Shown one piece after another: positions 10,930 through 20,333 of a stretch of 64,000 bases of DNA (position 1 is its first letter; each line of letters begins with the position of its first letter). A program made the translations under genes and the position numbers. Source of the stretch: Argyresthia goedartella. Lineage: Eukaryota; Arthropoda; Insecta; Lepidoptera; Argyresthiidae. The notes under the pieces were generated by a model. That model was not told the origin of the DNA. It saw only the letters and a program-made list of their open reading frames with translations, and made no database searches. Where the stretch lies: contig OX463824.1 in the NCBI GenBank assembly GCA_949825045.1, forward strand, positions 26,630,001 through 26,694,000, read 5' to 3'.

Positions 10930-12047
10930 TCGTGTGCTCTTTTCTATGTAGATTACCGAAGACTATTCTCTGAATAACTATGATGACTTTATACTTATAT
11001 CACTCAGCTAGAAGGCGAAATATGACTTATCTCGAGTAAACTTTAACAACTCTATACAAATATATATGGAGTTGTCAAAGTTTTCTCGAGAAGTCTTATT
11101 CCGCTTTCTACTAGTGGCACAACGCACTAACATCACTCAAGAAAGGTGCATGCATAAGTTTGTATGTGGTATTGAAAGAAAATGCAGTCGGGTTATTTTA
11201 TTAACAATAATTCCAGTTGTTCCTACGATAAACTTCAAGGGGTCGGGGAAAACGGATTTCAGTTTTTGATTTTATTTCGGAAAAAATATACCTAATCTGA
11301 CTACCCAGTGCTCTCCGAATTCACAAGACGGACTCGTAGACACCATATTTGACCTCACAGGACTAGGAAAACGTGAGAAATCGCCGAAACTTATATCCCT
11401 ACTTTGCTCAAAAGTCTGCATAGTAATTGGAAAATTCAAGCACCAGAAAGTCAATTTAAAATTAGACTTTCTTCTTTAAATTGTTACGCAAAATAAACTT
11501 GCATCGTATATCGTATGATAATGAAGCCTTGTCCGTCAGTCTTGACAATATTGATGTTTAAGTATGTATGTATGTCGAAAGGCTCGCGAGTTCTACTGTT
11601 CTCACAGAAACACCCACTAGTTTTATTTATCTGATTAACTATTTGCTTAAACTTGCTTTACTTACTTAATCTTTGATAAATTTGTAACCTTAGATGAACG
11701 AAACTCTTTGCTTACTTACTCTGTATTTGGAAAAAAACACTGAGCTTGGTGCCCTCTGCGTGGAACAATTTAACCGTTTTCTTATCCATTCCAAACTCCT
11801 AATCATTTTTTTACGATACCGTAATTGTCTACAATATTTTCTACATCCGTTTCAAATACATTTAAGGCCGAAAGATTGTCCGATCAATATTGATAGAATT
11901 CCAAAGATTTTGTCTTGGGCTCTCTGAATAATAAATAAATGTTCTAAAAGAAATCGAGTATACTACAAAAAGGCTTTCTACTAATGTATATCCGATAGAA
12001 TTAAATTTGAGGCAATTATACATTGTGTTAAATTACAGATAAATAAA
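10930..12047. other. No gene seen
   Basis: About 1.1 kb of AT-rich sequence without a supported exon or repeat. Short open frames at 11066-11269 and 11694-11927 show no conserved residues. Confidence 0.35.
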
Positions 12048-12145
12048 GAAATAATATCCCCACCGGGGGACTCATGCCTTTACCAAGATACGCGTAAAGT
12101 TGATCCATACTCCACCACGCTGGCTCAGTACAGCACATTGAAAGA
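12048..12145. repeat. Dispersed lepidopteran repeat fragment (family D), copy 1
   Basis: 'CCATACTCCACCACGCTGG' and 'CCCCACCGGGGGACTC' align with 17098-17220 ('CCATACTCCACCACGCAGG'). The 'CCACCACGCTGGC..AGTGCGG' string is a familiar dispersed element in moth genomes. It is non-coding here. Confidence 0.55.
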
Positions 12146-12199
12146 TATAAAGGAATCCTGTTTCACCAAAAGACGCTGTATTACTGTTGTAATCTTGAA

Positions 12200-12520
12200 A
12201 TCTGGAGGATCTTGAAATTGCCATTTGGGCAATTTAAAAACCATGTTAAAGCGACTTTGTCGAAAAAGGGATATTACAATGTTCAAGATTACTTAAATGA
12301 CGGGACTGTATGGGGTTAATCTAGCTTAACACAGACCTTGCTGTTAATAATTTTGTAATTATTTATTCCTGCTTATTAATTATGATATGATAATCTGTGG
12401 GAGTTTCTACGCCCTTCTCCTCCCACAGTGGTCCAATTTAGCGAAGAGGCAAAAAATGACGTTTGCTAAGTATATGTAAATATCTACAGTAATAAAGACA
12501 TTTGGAAGTTGGAATTTAAT
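12200..12520 (+). pseudogene. N1 non-LTR retrotransposon, ORF C-terminus and 3' UTR
   Basis: From about 12208 the plus strand encodes roughly 35 residues typical of the end of the N1 ORF (LEILKLPFGQFKNHVK, then KKGYYNVQDYLNDGTVWG) with a natural stop. The family 3' UTR and a TTTGGAAGTTGGAATTT end follow. It is a 5'-truncated copy. Its 3' tip lies only about 25 bp upstream of the splice acceptor of the candidate exon at 12546. Confidence 0.75.
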
Positions 12521-12545
12521 ATAGAATATTTTTCTTTGTCCTCAG

Positions 12546-12611
12546 CCGGCTCGCGGTTCGCAGAATCCATCGGCGGGCTGCCTAAGTACCGAGATGTTGT
12601 TCGTCCCGACG
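12546..12611 (+). CDS. Candidate internal exon of an unknown host gene
   Basis: A strong acceptor ('TTTTTCTTTGTCCTCAG') and a strong donor (ACG|GTAAGT) bound 66 bp of GC-rich sequence in AT-rich surroundings. In the phase 1 reading (two bases completing an upstream codon, one left over) it encodes about 21 residues, including GSRFAESIGGLPKYRDV, with no stop. A second frame is also open and the third is not. 66 bp is exactly 22 codons, so skipping would keep frame. I do not recognise the protein and see no partner exon close by. The flanking sequence is transposon-derived, as expected of a large intron. It could be a chance pairing of splice signals. Confidence 0.4.
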
Positions 12612-12699
12612 GTAAGTTATAAAGAAACCCTCAGAAGTAATAAATACATATAATGCAATTCCAATGGAACACCGAGAAAAAGCGGCCGAAACGAAGTGC

Positions 12700-13207
12700 G
12701 ACTGGGCAAGCCTGGATGCTCGTATGCGACCAGACAGAAGACGAAGGGCCAAACTAACTACATTCTGGGTCCCAAAAAAGCGAAATGCTTGGAGGAGGGG
12801 AAGAGAGGCCTTTGGCCATCAGTGAAATAATGTAAGCTGGGTACTGGGACTGGGCAAGCCTTGATGCTCATATGCAACCAGACCAAAGACGAAGGGGCAA
12901 ACTAACCAAATTCTACGAAGCCAAGGGTCTCGGGTTCGAGTCCCGGTGGGGGCAAATATTTGTTTAATGACAACTGATCTTTGTACCCTAGTCGTGGTTG
13001 TTTATCTATCTAAGTGTAATATTTATCTATATAAGTATGTGTATCGTTGTCTAGTACGCAAGATACAGGGAATCCTAGTTTGGGGCTAGATCAATGTGTG
13101 TAAATAATGTCCAATGTATTATTATGGGTCCCAAAAAAGCTACATGCATGGAGGAGGGGAAAGGGAGGCCTTTGGCCATCAGTGAAATAATATAAGGCTG
13201 GTAATAA
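12700..13207 (+). repeat. 148-bp tandem duplication, second unit split by a SINE
   Basis: Unit 1 is 12700-12847. Unit 2 starts at 12848 with 'GACTGGGCAAGCCTTGATGC' and stops at about 12912. It resumes after the SINE at 13125 with 'TGGGTCCCAAAAAAGC' and 'GGCCTTTGGCCATCAGTG'. The unit has an open plus frame containing DWASLDARMRPDRRRRAKL, which looks like the C-terminal end of a retrotransposon ORF, but I cannot place the family. Confidence 0.7.
12913..13124 (+). mobile_element. SINE family A, copy 2 (5'-truncated)
   Basis: Starts inside the tRNA-like head at 'CTACGAAGCCAAGGG', so the A box is missing. The B box 'GGGTTCGAGTCCC' and the full body are present. It is inserted in the second unit of the 148-bp tandem duplication, which dates it after that duplication. 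Confidence 0.8.
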
Positions 13208-13261
13208 CAATAGAAAGTAATACGCAAGGCAGCTTGTGGCGAGCTGTGTAACGACTCCACG

Positions 13262-13960
13262 GATTTCATAATAGCTTTATTGCACACAAATCATATAAAA
13301 AAGTGTTACATAAAATTAGTTTACAAAGGCGAGCTCATCTCTTATAAGAGATCTTTTCCAGCTAACCAGGTTAAGATGGGAAAGGTAGTTTGCTGAGCGT
13401 GGTAGACCTATGAGTACAATAAATAAAATAATAAAAATGAATAAATAAAATAAATATAATTACTATAATAATCTACTAAATACTCATATACTACAGCTAC
13501 TACAATAGGTATACTAATAAATACTTACGTGCATACTACCTATAGTTTTAAAGAGAGTGGTAATACTTCTTCACACGACTTTTAAATTTATTCAGAGTAG
13601 GACTGATTCGGTCTCCCCTGCACCAGGTGTCCCTGATGGTGCAGGGGAGTGCACTCCACAACCGAATGGCCCGGGATCTAAACTTGTTCTAATAGGAGGC
13701 GGTGTTACCGTGTTATGCTGTGGAAATGTGAGCATGCAAACCGCGTGAGCTCTCCGAGGACTTGATCCAGCGAGTAGCGTAAGCCCTCCTCTCCGGCCAT
13801 CTATGTCGGCGCTACTGGCAGATCTTTCTTGACTTAACCAGCTAGCCAGAGGAGAATCGTTGGAGGTACACCAGCCTATCTGGTGTACACTTGAAGGGCG
13901 GATGTGAAACATAAGATGCCGAGTGGGCGTACGTGATGGGATCCCGTGTGTGCAAGTGAA
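13262..13960 (-). pseudogene. N2 non-LTR retrotransposon, ORF C-terminus and 3' UTR
   Basis: On the minus strand, 13530-13700 encodes a C-terminal motif (RAIRLWSALPCTIRDT, then NKFKSRVKKYYHSL and stop). The match to the tail of CR1/Jockey-type ORF2 proteins is clear, although the frame is interrupted upstream. The 3' UTR continues to about 13265, where 'TTTGTGTGCAATAAAGC' on the minus strand gives a polyadenylation-type signal. It aligns with 35160-35690. Confidence 0.7.
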
Positions 13961-14079
13961 CGTGGTTTATAGTCCAGTTTCACCTCTCCATCCTACGCCT
14001 TTCACAAAGTTGCTCCCGCAATCATTTTAAGTCGGTTGAAATTATTTTAAGTATTGGTGTTGCCAAATTCGGGAAAAAG

Positions 14080-14228
14080 AGCGTTGGCGGCGGGGCGCGT
14101 AACAGGACCCCTCGCAGCCCCCGCATCTTTCGTCCCGTCGCCCGCAGACCATGGGAGTGCGACGCACTGCCAAGGTCAGCGCTAGAGTTTCGTGCCGCTA
14201 CCTATACGAATTTGACAAGCTATAAATG
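14080..14228. repeat. GC-rich mosaic repeat
   Basis: 'GACCCCTCGCAGCCCC', 'GCATCTTTCGTCCC' and 'CGCCCGCAGACCATGGGAGT' are found reversed at 60738-60805. The next part, 'ACGCACTGCCAAGGTC' and 'GCTAGAGTTTCGTGCCGCTA', matches 7194-7236. The end 'TACGAATTTGACAAGCTATA' matches 60867-60890. It is a composite of pieces seen in two other places. Confidence 0.6.
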
Positions 14229-14254
14229 GTGGACGGTGAGTCACAACATGCCTA

Positions 14255-14906
14255 TTTTTAGGGTCCCGTTCCCGAAAGGTGCCAAACGGGACCCTATTAC
14301 TGAGCCTTCGCTGTCCGTATGGTACCGAAGTAAGTAGAGAGCTGACATATTCACAAAGGGTGTATTTCTATTTCCGCTATTAACAACAAATAATGAAACA
14401 TACCCGGTTTTTAGGGAATTAAAGAAGTACCCCTACAATAAATTATTAGTATGGCCATTTTCTTAGCCATTTTATTTTATTTGTTTATCGGTGAAAACTG
14501 GATTCTCCCGATTTTATTGGAAAAGATCTTTAAATGCAGGTATTGAGTTTTGTGCTTAGTTATTTGTCATTTTTCGATTCATAATTGCTCATTCGAATTA
14601 TAATAAATGATATTAAGCTTTTTTATCATATTTGATTTTATTTCTGTGAATAAGTTAGGTACTCAATTTCTATCCACGTTCCGTTTCAATGAGCACAGAG
14701 TTTAGTTAACCTGAGTACATAGTTCAATACTCACATACTACATACGGATGTACGGCCTAGAATATAGTCCTAACTAGTATTCAATATTTTATTATCAATA
14801 ATTGAAAAGGTATTCTCGTAAAAAAGACTGTCGTTTTACGGTTTTCCGTATACAACACGATTTTCCGTATACGAAACGACGTCCTACTCGCACTTGACCG
14901 GTTTTA
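14255..14906 (-). repeat. GGGTTCCG repeat, long subfamily, complete
   Basis: Full-length partner of 4195-4852. It opens 'TTTTTAGGGTCCCGTTCCCG' and closes 'GTCCTACTCGCACTTGACCG'. Both termini are recognisable, so the unit length is about 650 bp. There is no coding capacity; the minus-strand open frame near the end is chance. Confidence 0.8.
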
Positions 14907-15614
14907 TTATTTATCACTATACTAGATTCAGGCAGTTGTCCGTATCTCACAGAAAACCTGGACTTACCATTAGGCGACGAGAATGCAGACCTAAAGCCCA
15001 TTTAGTAGTTCCTCTTCAATTTTGTTTTGGACAGTTCTTTGAGTGAACTGTTGGTGTGGGTATATTCGACAACAGACCCTACAGGGTTCACCACATCTCA
15101 AATTTGCTTTGAAGGAATAGTTTGAAAGGGGCCTCTACGTAAGAAACCCATGTCCCCACGCAAGCCTACAAAATCGACCACTGTTCTGTTCTACCTGTCG
15201 CATTTCTCAACCGATTCTCGACAAGTTTTGTGAGCAGGGTCAATAGTTAGGTCTAAATTTCTCAAAATGACGGAGATTTCGTTTTGAAAAGGTAAAAAAC
15301 CACTACAGCCCAAATGGCTTGATATATTTAAATATATAAGGTATCGTTGGATTTGTGGAGACCGTAGCAGTGACATAAGTTATATTTTTTTGGTGAAAAA
15401 GTCATAAGAATTGATTTTAGAGCACAAGTGTAGTTTACAAAGTTATTGGTGCGGCTACTTTCATACTCCATGTACCTAACCAGGTGCATTCATGCATGCA
15501 TAAGTTGAAAAAAAAATGCAGTTGGGTTATTTGTTTTTATTGATTTTTACAACGTAATTATTATAAAAAACAAAAAAAAAACTTGTTTATCCGGAGGTGT
15601 GGGGTTGAAAAGTA
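14907..15614. other. No gene seen
   Basis: Unassigned, moderately AT-rich, without repeats shared elsewhere in the window as far as I can see. Confidence 0.35.
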
Positions 15615-15690
15615 ATATAAAAACGCGAACCTGGAACAGGTTCGCGTTTTTATATGTGAACTGAGGACCTTGCGAGGTCTTCAGTTCACA
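15615..15690. repeat. Two back-to-back hairpins
   Basis: Hairpin 1: perfect 19-bp arms (15615-15633 and 15637-15655, left arm ATATAAAAACGCGAACCTG) with a GAA loop. Hairpin 2: 16-bp arms (15655-15670 and 15675-15690, left arm TGTGAACTGAGGACCT) with a TGCG loop and one G-T pair. They share one base. Sequence following contains AATTAAATAAAGC, a possible polyadenylation signal at about 15700. No other copy occurs in the window. Confidence 0.85.
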
Positions 15691-16091
15691 GAGCCCCCAG
15701 CATAATTAAATAAAGCACCCTCACTTCCCCAATTTATTACGACTGCTTTGTCAGCTGCGGAATCTAATGAGTCTCTCCCAGACCCTAAATAGGACACCTA
15801 TCAAAAGGGTCCTTATACCCGACTTTCGTCCGTTGTAATAAAGATGATAGTCGGGGCGTAATAAACCGATTACTTAGTCTTACAACTCCTCATAAAGCGG
15901 TTTATCTTACGATAGTTCCATTTAATTTATACCGTCGTAAAAAAATCTTTTGTTGCTATGTTCCGACATAAAAGTTTAATCGACTTCTTATATTGTTGTG
16001 GTACATATTCCCATGTAGAATTCAGTTTATGCGAAACAACGACGGATATTAGAAAAGGGCATTGTAAAGGGATAGAATCGGCAACAAATAT
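15691..16091. other. No gene seen
   Basis: Unassigned sequence between the double hairpin and MITE family 2. Confidence 0.35.
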
Positions 16092-16408
16092 AATGATCAC
16101 CAAAATATTTTTTTTCTACCCAAAATGGGTATGATCACCAAAAGTTGCAGAAAATATCAGGGAAAAATACTGCGGTAGAGGTGAAGGGTAAAGGGGGTGA
16201 GCAAAGCGAAGCCCCTATATCCTTCGTGTTAGGTTAAACATGTAAGAACGACAAAAAACACTTAAAACATCAACTTAAGTACACAAAATATAAAAAGAAG
16301 TTTGGTGATCATTTATCCAAACACAATTTGGTGGTCGTTTACTAATTCTGGCGGTCGTTTCGAATTTATTGGTATTAAATAGGTTCGTTTTTGGTGATCG
16401 TTTAAACA
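16092..16408 (+). mobile_element. MITE family 2, copy 1 (317 bp)
   Basis: Inverted ends: 'TGATCACCAAAA' on the left and 'TTTTTGGTGATCGTTTAAAC' on the right. The inside carries the shared module 'GAAAATATCAGG..ATACTGCGGTAG', a G-run/C-run stem (AAAGGGGG ... GCCCCTATATCC) and 'TTAAACATGTAAGAACGAC'. Copy 2 is at 41616-41964. Non-coding. Confidence 0.7.
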
Positions 16409-16629
16409 TAAGCCGATAAAATCTGCTAGAAACTTTAATAGTTTGGTCGACCCAAGACACGACGTTCAAAGTGCAACGACCTCGCGTCCTCCACGCGTAC
16501 CAAAATCAGGAAATGTCCGCGCGAAAAAAAATACGCTGTGTGCAAAATGTTCTACAGATAACATTCCTGTAATAATTTTTATCTGCTTTGGAAGAATTTC
16601 TTTCTTGAAGAATGCGCGTTCCCACTAGC

Positions 16630-16862
16630 ATAATAATACCTTGGACACACATTGATCTAGCCCCAAACTAGGATTCCCTGTATCTTGGGTACTAGACAAT
16701 GATACAAATACTTATATAGATAAATACTATACTTAGATAGATAAACAACCATGACTAGGGTGCAAACATCCGTTCTCATCAAACAAATATATACCACCAC
16801 CGGGACTGGGAACCTTGGCTTCGTAGGCAGGGTTACTATCGACTCGGACATTCGAGTCGTTC
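16630..16862 (-). mobile_element. SINE family A, copy 3
   Basis: Minus-strand copy. The tail side is 'ATAATACCTTGGACACAC', the body contains 'GGATTCCCTGTATCTTGGG', and the tRNA-like head ends at the A-box complement 'ACTATCGACTCGGACATTCG'. The B box is damaged ('GGGACTGGGAACC'). Confidence 0.8.
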
Positions 16863-17097
16863 TATACAAAAAAATATTCCATACATATTTTGTATAGAAC
16901 GTCATCGTTGAAACTGTTTTTAATATTGTCTTCCATTTTATATTTCAGGCATTAGACAACACAGATCCTTGGAATTACCTACTTAGTTTCTGTGTTAATG
17001 ACGTTAAATAGGAGATTTAAGTAAGCTTTATATGACGAATAACGTTTCAGACGGATAAATATACAAACAATAATGATAATAATAAATGCAGCTCGTT

Positions 17098-17220
17098 AAT
17101 GTCCCCACCGAGGGACATGGGCCTTTAACCGGATACGAGTAAGATCAAGCCATACTCCACCACGCAGGCTCAGTGCGGATTAATGGAGGGGTGTTGGGCT
17201 AGTCGCCAAACCTATTGTCA
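17098..17220. repeat. Dispersed repeat fragment (family D), copy 2
   Basis: 'CCATACTCCACCACGCAGG' preceded by 'TGTCCCCACCGAGGGACATG'; paralogue of 12048-12145. Confidence 0.55.
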
Positions 17221-17428
17221 GAAGTTATCAAGCTGCCCTATTAGGGCCTCTGACACAGCTTTTCGACTACTACCACCGAATAGCGATAATATAATAGCCG
17301 GGACCTATAGCTTAACGTGTCAACCGAAACACGGAAGTGTCCGAAACAAATGCCACATATAACGGACACCCATCCAGTGCTCGTCTCGGCCAGATGTTGC
17401 TACCCGCACGATCCAATAAGTTTACCAA

Positions 17429-17776
17429 TGTCACCGTAAGATAGTCAAAATCGTTTGTTGATAAACTAACGCGTTAGTTAATCAACTATCGGCAAATAGT
17501 AAACCAGACCAACAGGGTTTAGAATTTACGTATCTTTTGTCTTACATGTCAACCTAACATGTTCATCAAAGCTACCACAGTGTTTGCTCTGGTATTTTGA
17601 TCGCAATTCAAGTTTAAACCAGTTTACCATTAAACGGTTTTAACCGTTTTTTTATCAACTAACGCGTCATATAGTAAGAAGCACGCTACAGTTGACTATC
17701 TGTCGATATTTGACCAACTAACGAGCACAAAAACGTTAGTTTATCAACTAACGGTTTTGACTATCTTACGGTGACA
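17429..17776. mobile_element. MITE family 1, copy 1 (348 bp)
   Basis: Ends TGTCACCGTAAGATAGTC and GACTATCTTACGGTGACA. The three copies together show inverted repeats of about 43 bp whose inner part (GTTAGTTGATAAACTAACG) is itself palindromic. In this copy the internal module has lost its stem-loop: 'TACATGTCAACCTAACATG' runs directly into 'AAAGCTACCACAGTGTTTGC'. Other copies are at 36536-36908 and 54150-54537. The likely target duplication is a short TA-rich sequence. Confidence 0.8.
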
Positions 17777-17932
17777 TATATACTAAATATACTAAATAAG
17801 TATGCAGCCCAGCTAATTCGTATACTATTGTAATGCCCATCGAGTTTTTATTCCGTTACCAGAAGCCTCAATACTGTCGGTAAAACTTTGGTTACCAATC
17901 CAAAGGCGTACCGGAACGAAACCAAAATATCA

Positions 17933-18178
17933 GCAGCCTTATGGCGTAACTCTCTGAAGTTCATAGCGTGTGTCTATGGTTCATCTCATGCTCATACAAT
18001 TTCATCGATTGCGGGGTATCACCGAAGGCTTCTAGGCTTCATTCAATGAGCTTGGGTTTGGCCTTCATTATGATGCTAATTTCGTGATACCAATTTGACA
18101 GATGAAGCTGGTGCAAGGTGTCAAAAGTAAAAGTCTATATGAAGTTCATAGCTCAGACGACTTACGCCATAAGGCTGC
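17933..18178. repeat. Candidate MITE (17-bp inverted ends)
   Basis: GCAGCCTTATGGCGTAA at 17933-17949 and its exact reverse complement at 18162-18178 enclose about 246 bp. Non-coding. No second copy in the window. Confidence 0.55.
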
Positions 18179-18827
18179 AGATCATCGAACCCAGACCACG
18201 TAGTCGCGTAACGAAAGCACTCAGCAGCCAAGATCATAAAAGGCCCATGAAAACAAAACAACCATTTTTTCTACCCTCCAACCGCCTTTACTTACGGTAT
18301 CACTCACAAAATTGTTCCTTACACAGGCAGGTTATGCCCTTCTGAGTCCAATATCATGTCGAAGGCCACGAGCATCCTAAAAAATCTAAATACCAAGATT
18401 GATTGCCAAACTCGCCGGTTCAAACCGGTTTAAACTGACAGTTGACAGTTCCGATGATGTACCATGCGTTAAGCTTAGAAAAGGAAAGGAAAGAAGAGGC
18501 TGGCGCATCGCTCTGTCTCTTTCATATAAGCGTCATGCTGTAATGTGTTTTGATAACTTTGTTGATGTGACGTCACTAGACGATATTATGAGTGTTTTGA
18601 AAACACATTCCGCCTCAAGTTACTTTAAAATCGTACTTTTTGATGAAAATCAATACAAAATAAAATGAAACGTGCAAAAAGGGGCCTTATAGGTTTTTAG
18701 GTCTCAAAATGTTATTTACATGATTAATACCAGTAATGCAGCTTTTCTAATATTGTACACATTTTCAATGGTTTGAATGTAAATTCCGATGTTTACATTA
18801 AGAAGGTGCTATCGGGAATATTTTAAA
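18179..18827. other. No supported gene
   Basis: An 89-codon plus frame at 18399-18668 starts at a non-ATG codon and lacks a recognisable domain. I regard it as chance. Confidence 0.35.
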
Positions 18828-19081
18828 CAATACGGTATTTGACTGCCAGTCAAAATACATAGATACGTTTTAGGAACTGTCAAAACGATAATTTTGTTCA
18901 CGAGTTCTATGCTATACTCGTATATGAAGTCATAGTCAAATGCTGTCTTTTTAACACAAAATTGAGTTTATAAGATACAATTGCTGGAAATATACAATTC
19001 AAATATTGTCAAACTTATATGTTGAAATAGGTTCAGCTAGAGCTTTGTTTCTAGATTTATACCTTGTCAAATACCGTATTG
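18828..19081. repeat. Candidate MITE (16-bp inverted ends)
   Basis: CAATACGGTATTTGAC at 18828-18843 and its exact reverse complement at 19066-19081 enclose 254 bp. Just inside the left end, TATTTGACTG is followed by CAGTCAAAATA, a further small palindrome. No other copy seen here. About 30 bp downstream lies 'GCCACCCCGTATGGGATAAG', which also ends the SINE at 42759-42995. Confidence 0.6.
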
Positions 19082-19552
19082 GGGGTGAGCACAACAACAT
19101 AAACAACAAATGTGCCTCTGCCACCCCGTATGGGATAAGGCGTGACGCTATGTTTTATTTTTATTTTTGGGGCTGGTTGGGAATAGACCGAGCCCCCGCG
19201 CCCCGCGTCCCTCCCCTTATTACGTTGATTGATCGCGTTTTCATTTCTACCCGCGATTTGGATTTAAGTGAATTCACCTCTTTTCTCTGGAGGGAAATAG
19301 GAATGGCTCGCTGCGCTTTTGGGGGACACCAGCTGGTCAGCTAGACAAAAAGGAAGGTGACTCCGATTTTTCATCAAGATCACATTCGGAGCAAAATGGT
19401 GAACATTTTGTAACATATTGTTTAGACGCCTATCTTTATTTAAATAACACATAGAAAATTGGACATAACATGATACAACGAAATCGTATGATCTATGATC
19501 ATTATCCTGTGCAATTGAGGGTAATTAAATGAAGACGTTATAATCAATTCTA
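19082..19552. other. No gene; SINE-tail-like segment
   Basis: 'TGCCACCCCGTATGGGATAA' and 'GGCGTGACGCTATGTT' (19120-19155) match the tail region of SINE family B at 42950-42990. The remainder is unassigned. Confidence 0.4.
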
Positions 19553-19905
19553 GTGGTTGCACAATTAGCGATGGAGTGTTCCATATTGGGTATCTCTCTC
19601 GTTGGCCGTGTGCCAAACGTCGAAATACGACGGAAAATTAAGGTCGCAGATGTAGGCAAACGGATAACGAGATTGAAGTGGACATGGGCGGGACACTTGG
19701 CTAGACGGGAAGACGGACGGTGGACCAAAGCAGTCAGAGACTGGTGGCCACGGGGAGCGATAAGGCCAGTGGGCAGACCACCAGCCCGATGGTCCGACGA
19801 TATCATCAAGTCGTCGGGATCCCACAGGACCGGGGAGATTGGCGCTTTAGAGAAGAGGCCTATGCCCAGCAGTGGGTCGATGTGGGCTGAATATGGTGAT
19901 TGAGT
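19553..19905 (+). pseudogene. RTE-like retrotransposon ORF2 C-terminus
   Basis: An open plus frame encodes the end of an RTE-clade reverse transcriptase ORF. Landmarks in order are VPNVEIRRKIKVADVGKRI, LKWTWAGHLARREDGRW and GRPPARWSDDI. This is the well-conserved region beyond the polymerase domain in RTE elements of arthropods. After SSGSH the sequence skips about 17 bases that are kept at 26450, and then continues into the usual 3' tip ('TGCCCAGCAGTGGGTCGATG'). It is 5'-truncated, with no endonuclease or polymerase domain, so it is inactive. Confidence 0.85.
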
Positions 19906-20333
19906 GGTTTAAAAATGGGATAAATTCATCTTCGACTTTAAAAAAATGCACTTGAAACAAGAAGACAATACTTTCAAAAACAAAAACCCGGCTACTAAAA
20001 CTTCGCGCTGTAAATAATATGAAACATATCAACATCGGAAGGTTAATAAGCTTTAACGATTCGAATAATATAAGTACATACTCATATATACATAGTCAGG
20101 TCATAAGTTCTGTCACATGTGCAATATGAAATAATTTAGACATGTTTATTATTTATGTAAACATTATTACAGCAATTTTTTTTTTTTTTTTTTTTTTTAT
20201 TTTTTTTTTTATTTTTTTTTTTTTTCTCCGTTTTGTTCTCCATCTGCCAGCAGCTCTTTGTAGCCTTTATCAGATTGCCTGTCTTGCGTGGCGTGTGGAG
20301 GCCCCATCCATTGATGCAGCCTCGTTCAGGGAT

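Noticed and set aside
18399..18668. 89-codon plus frame
   Set aside because: Non-ATG start, no recognisable motif, no splice context, composition like its surroundings.
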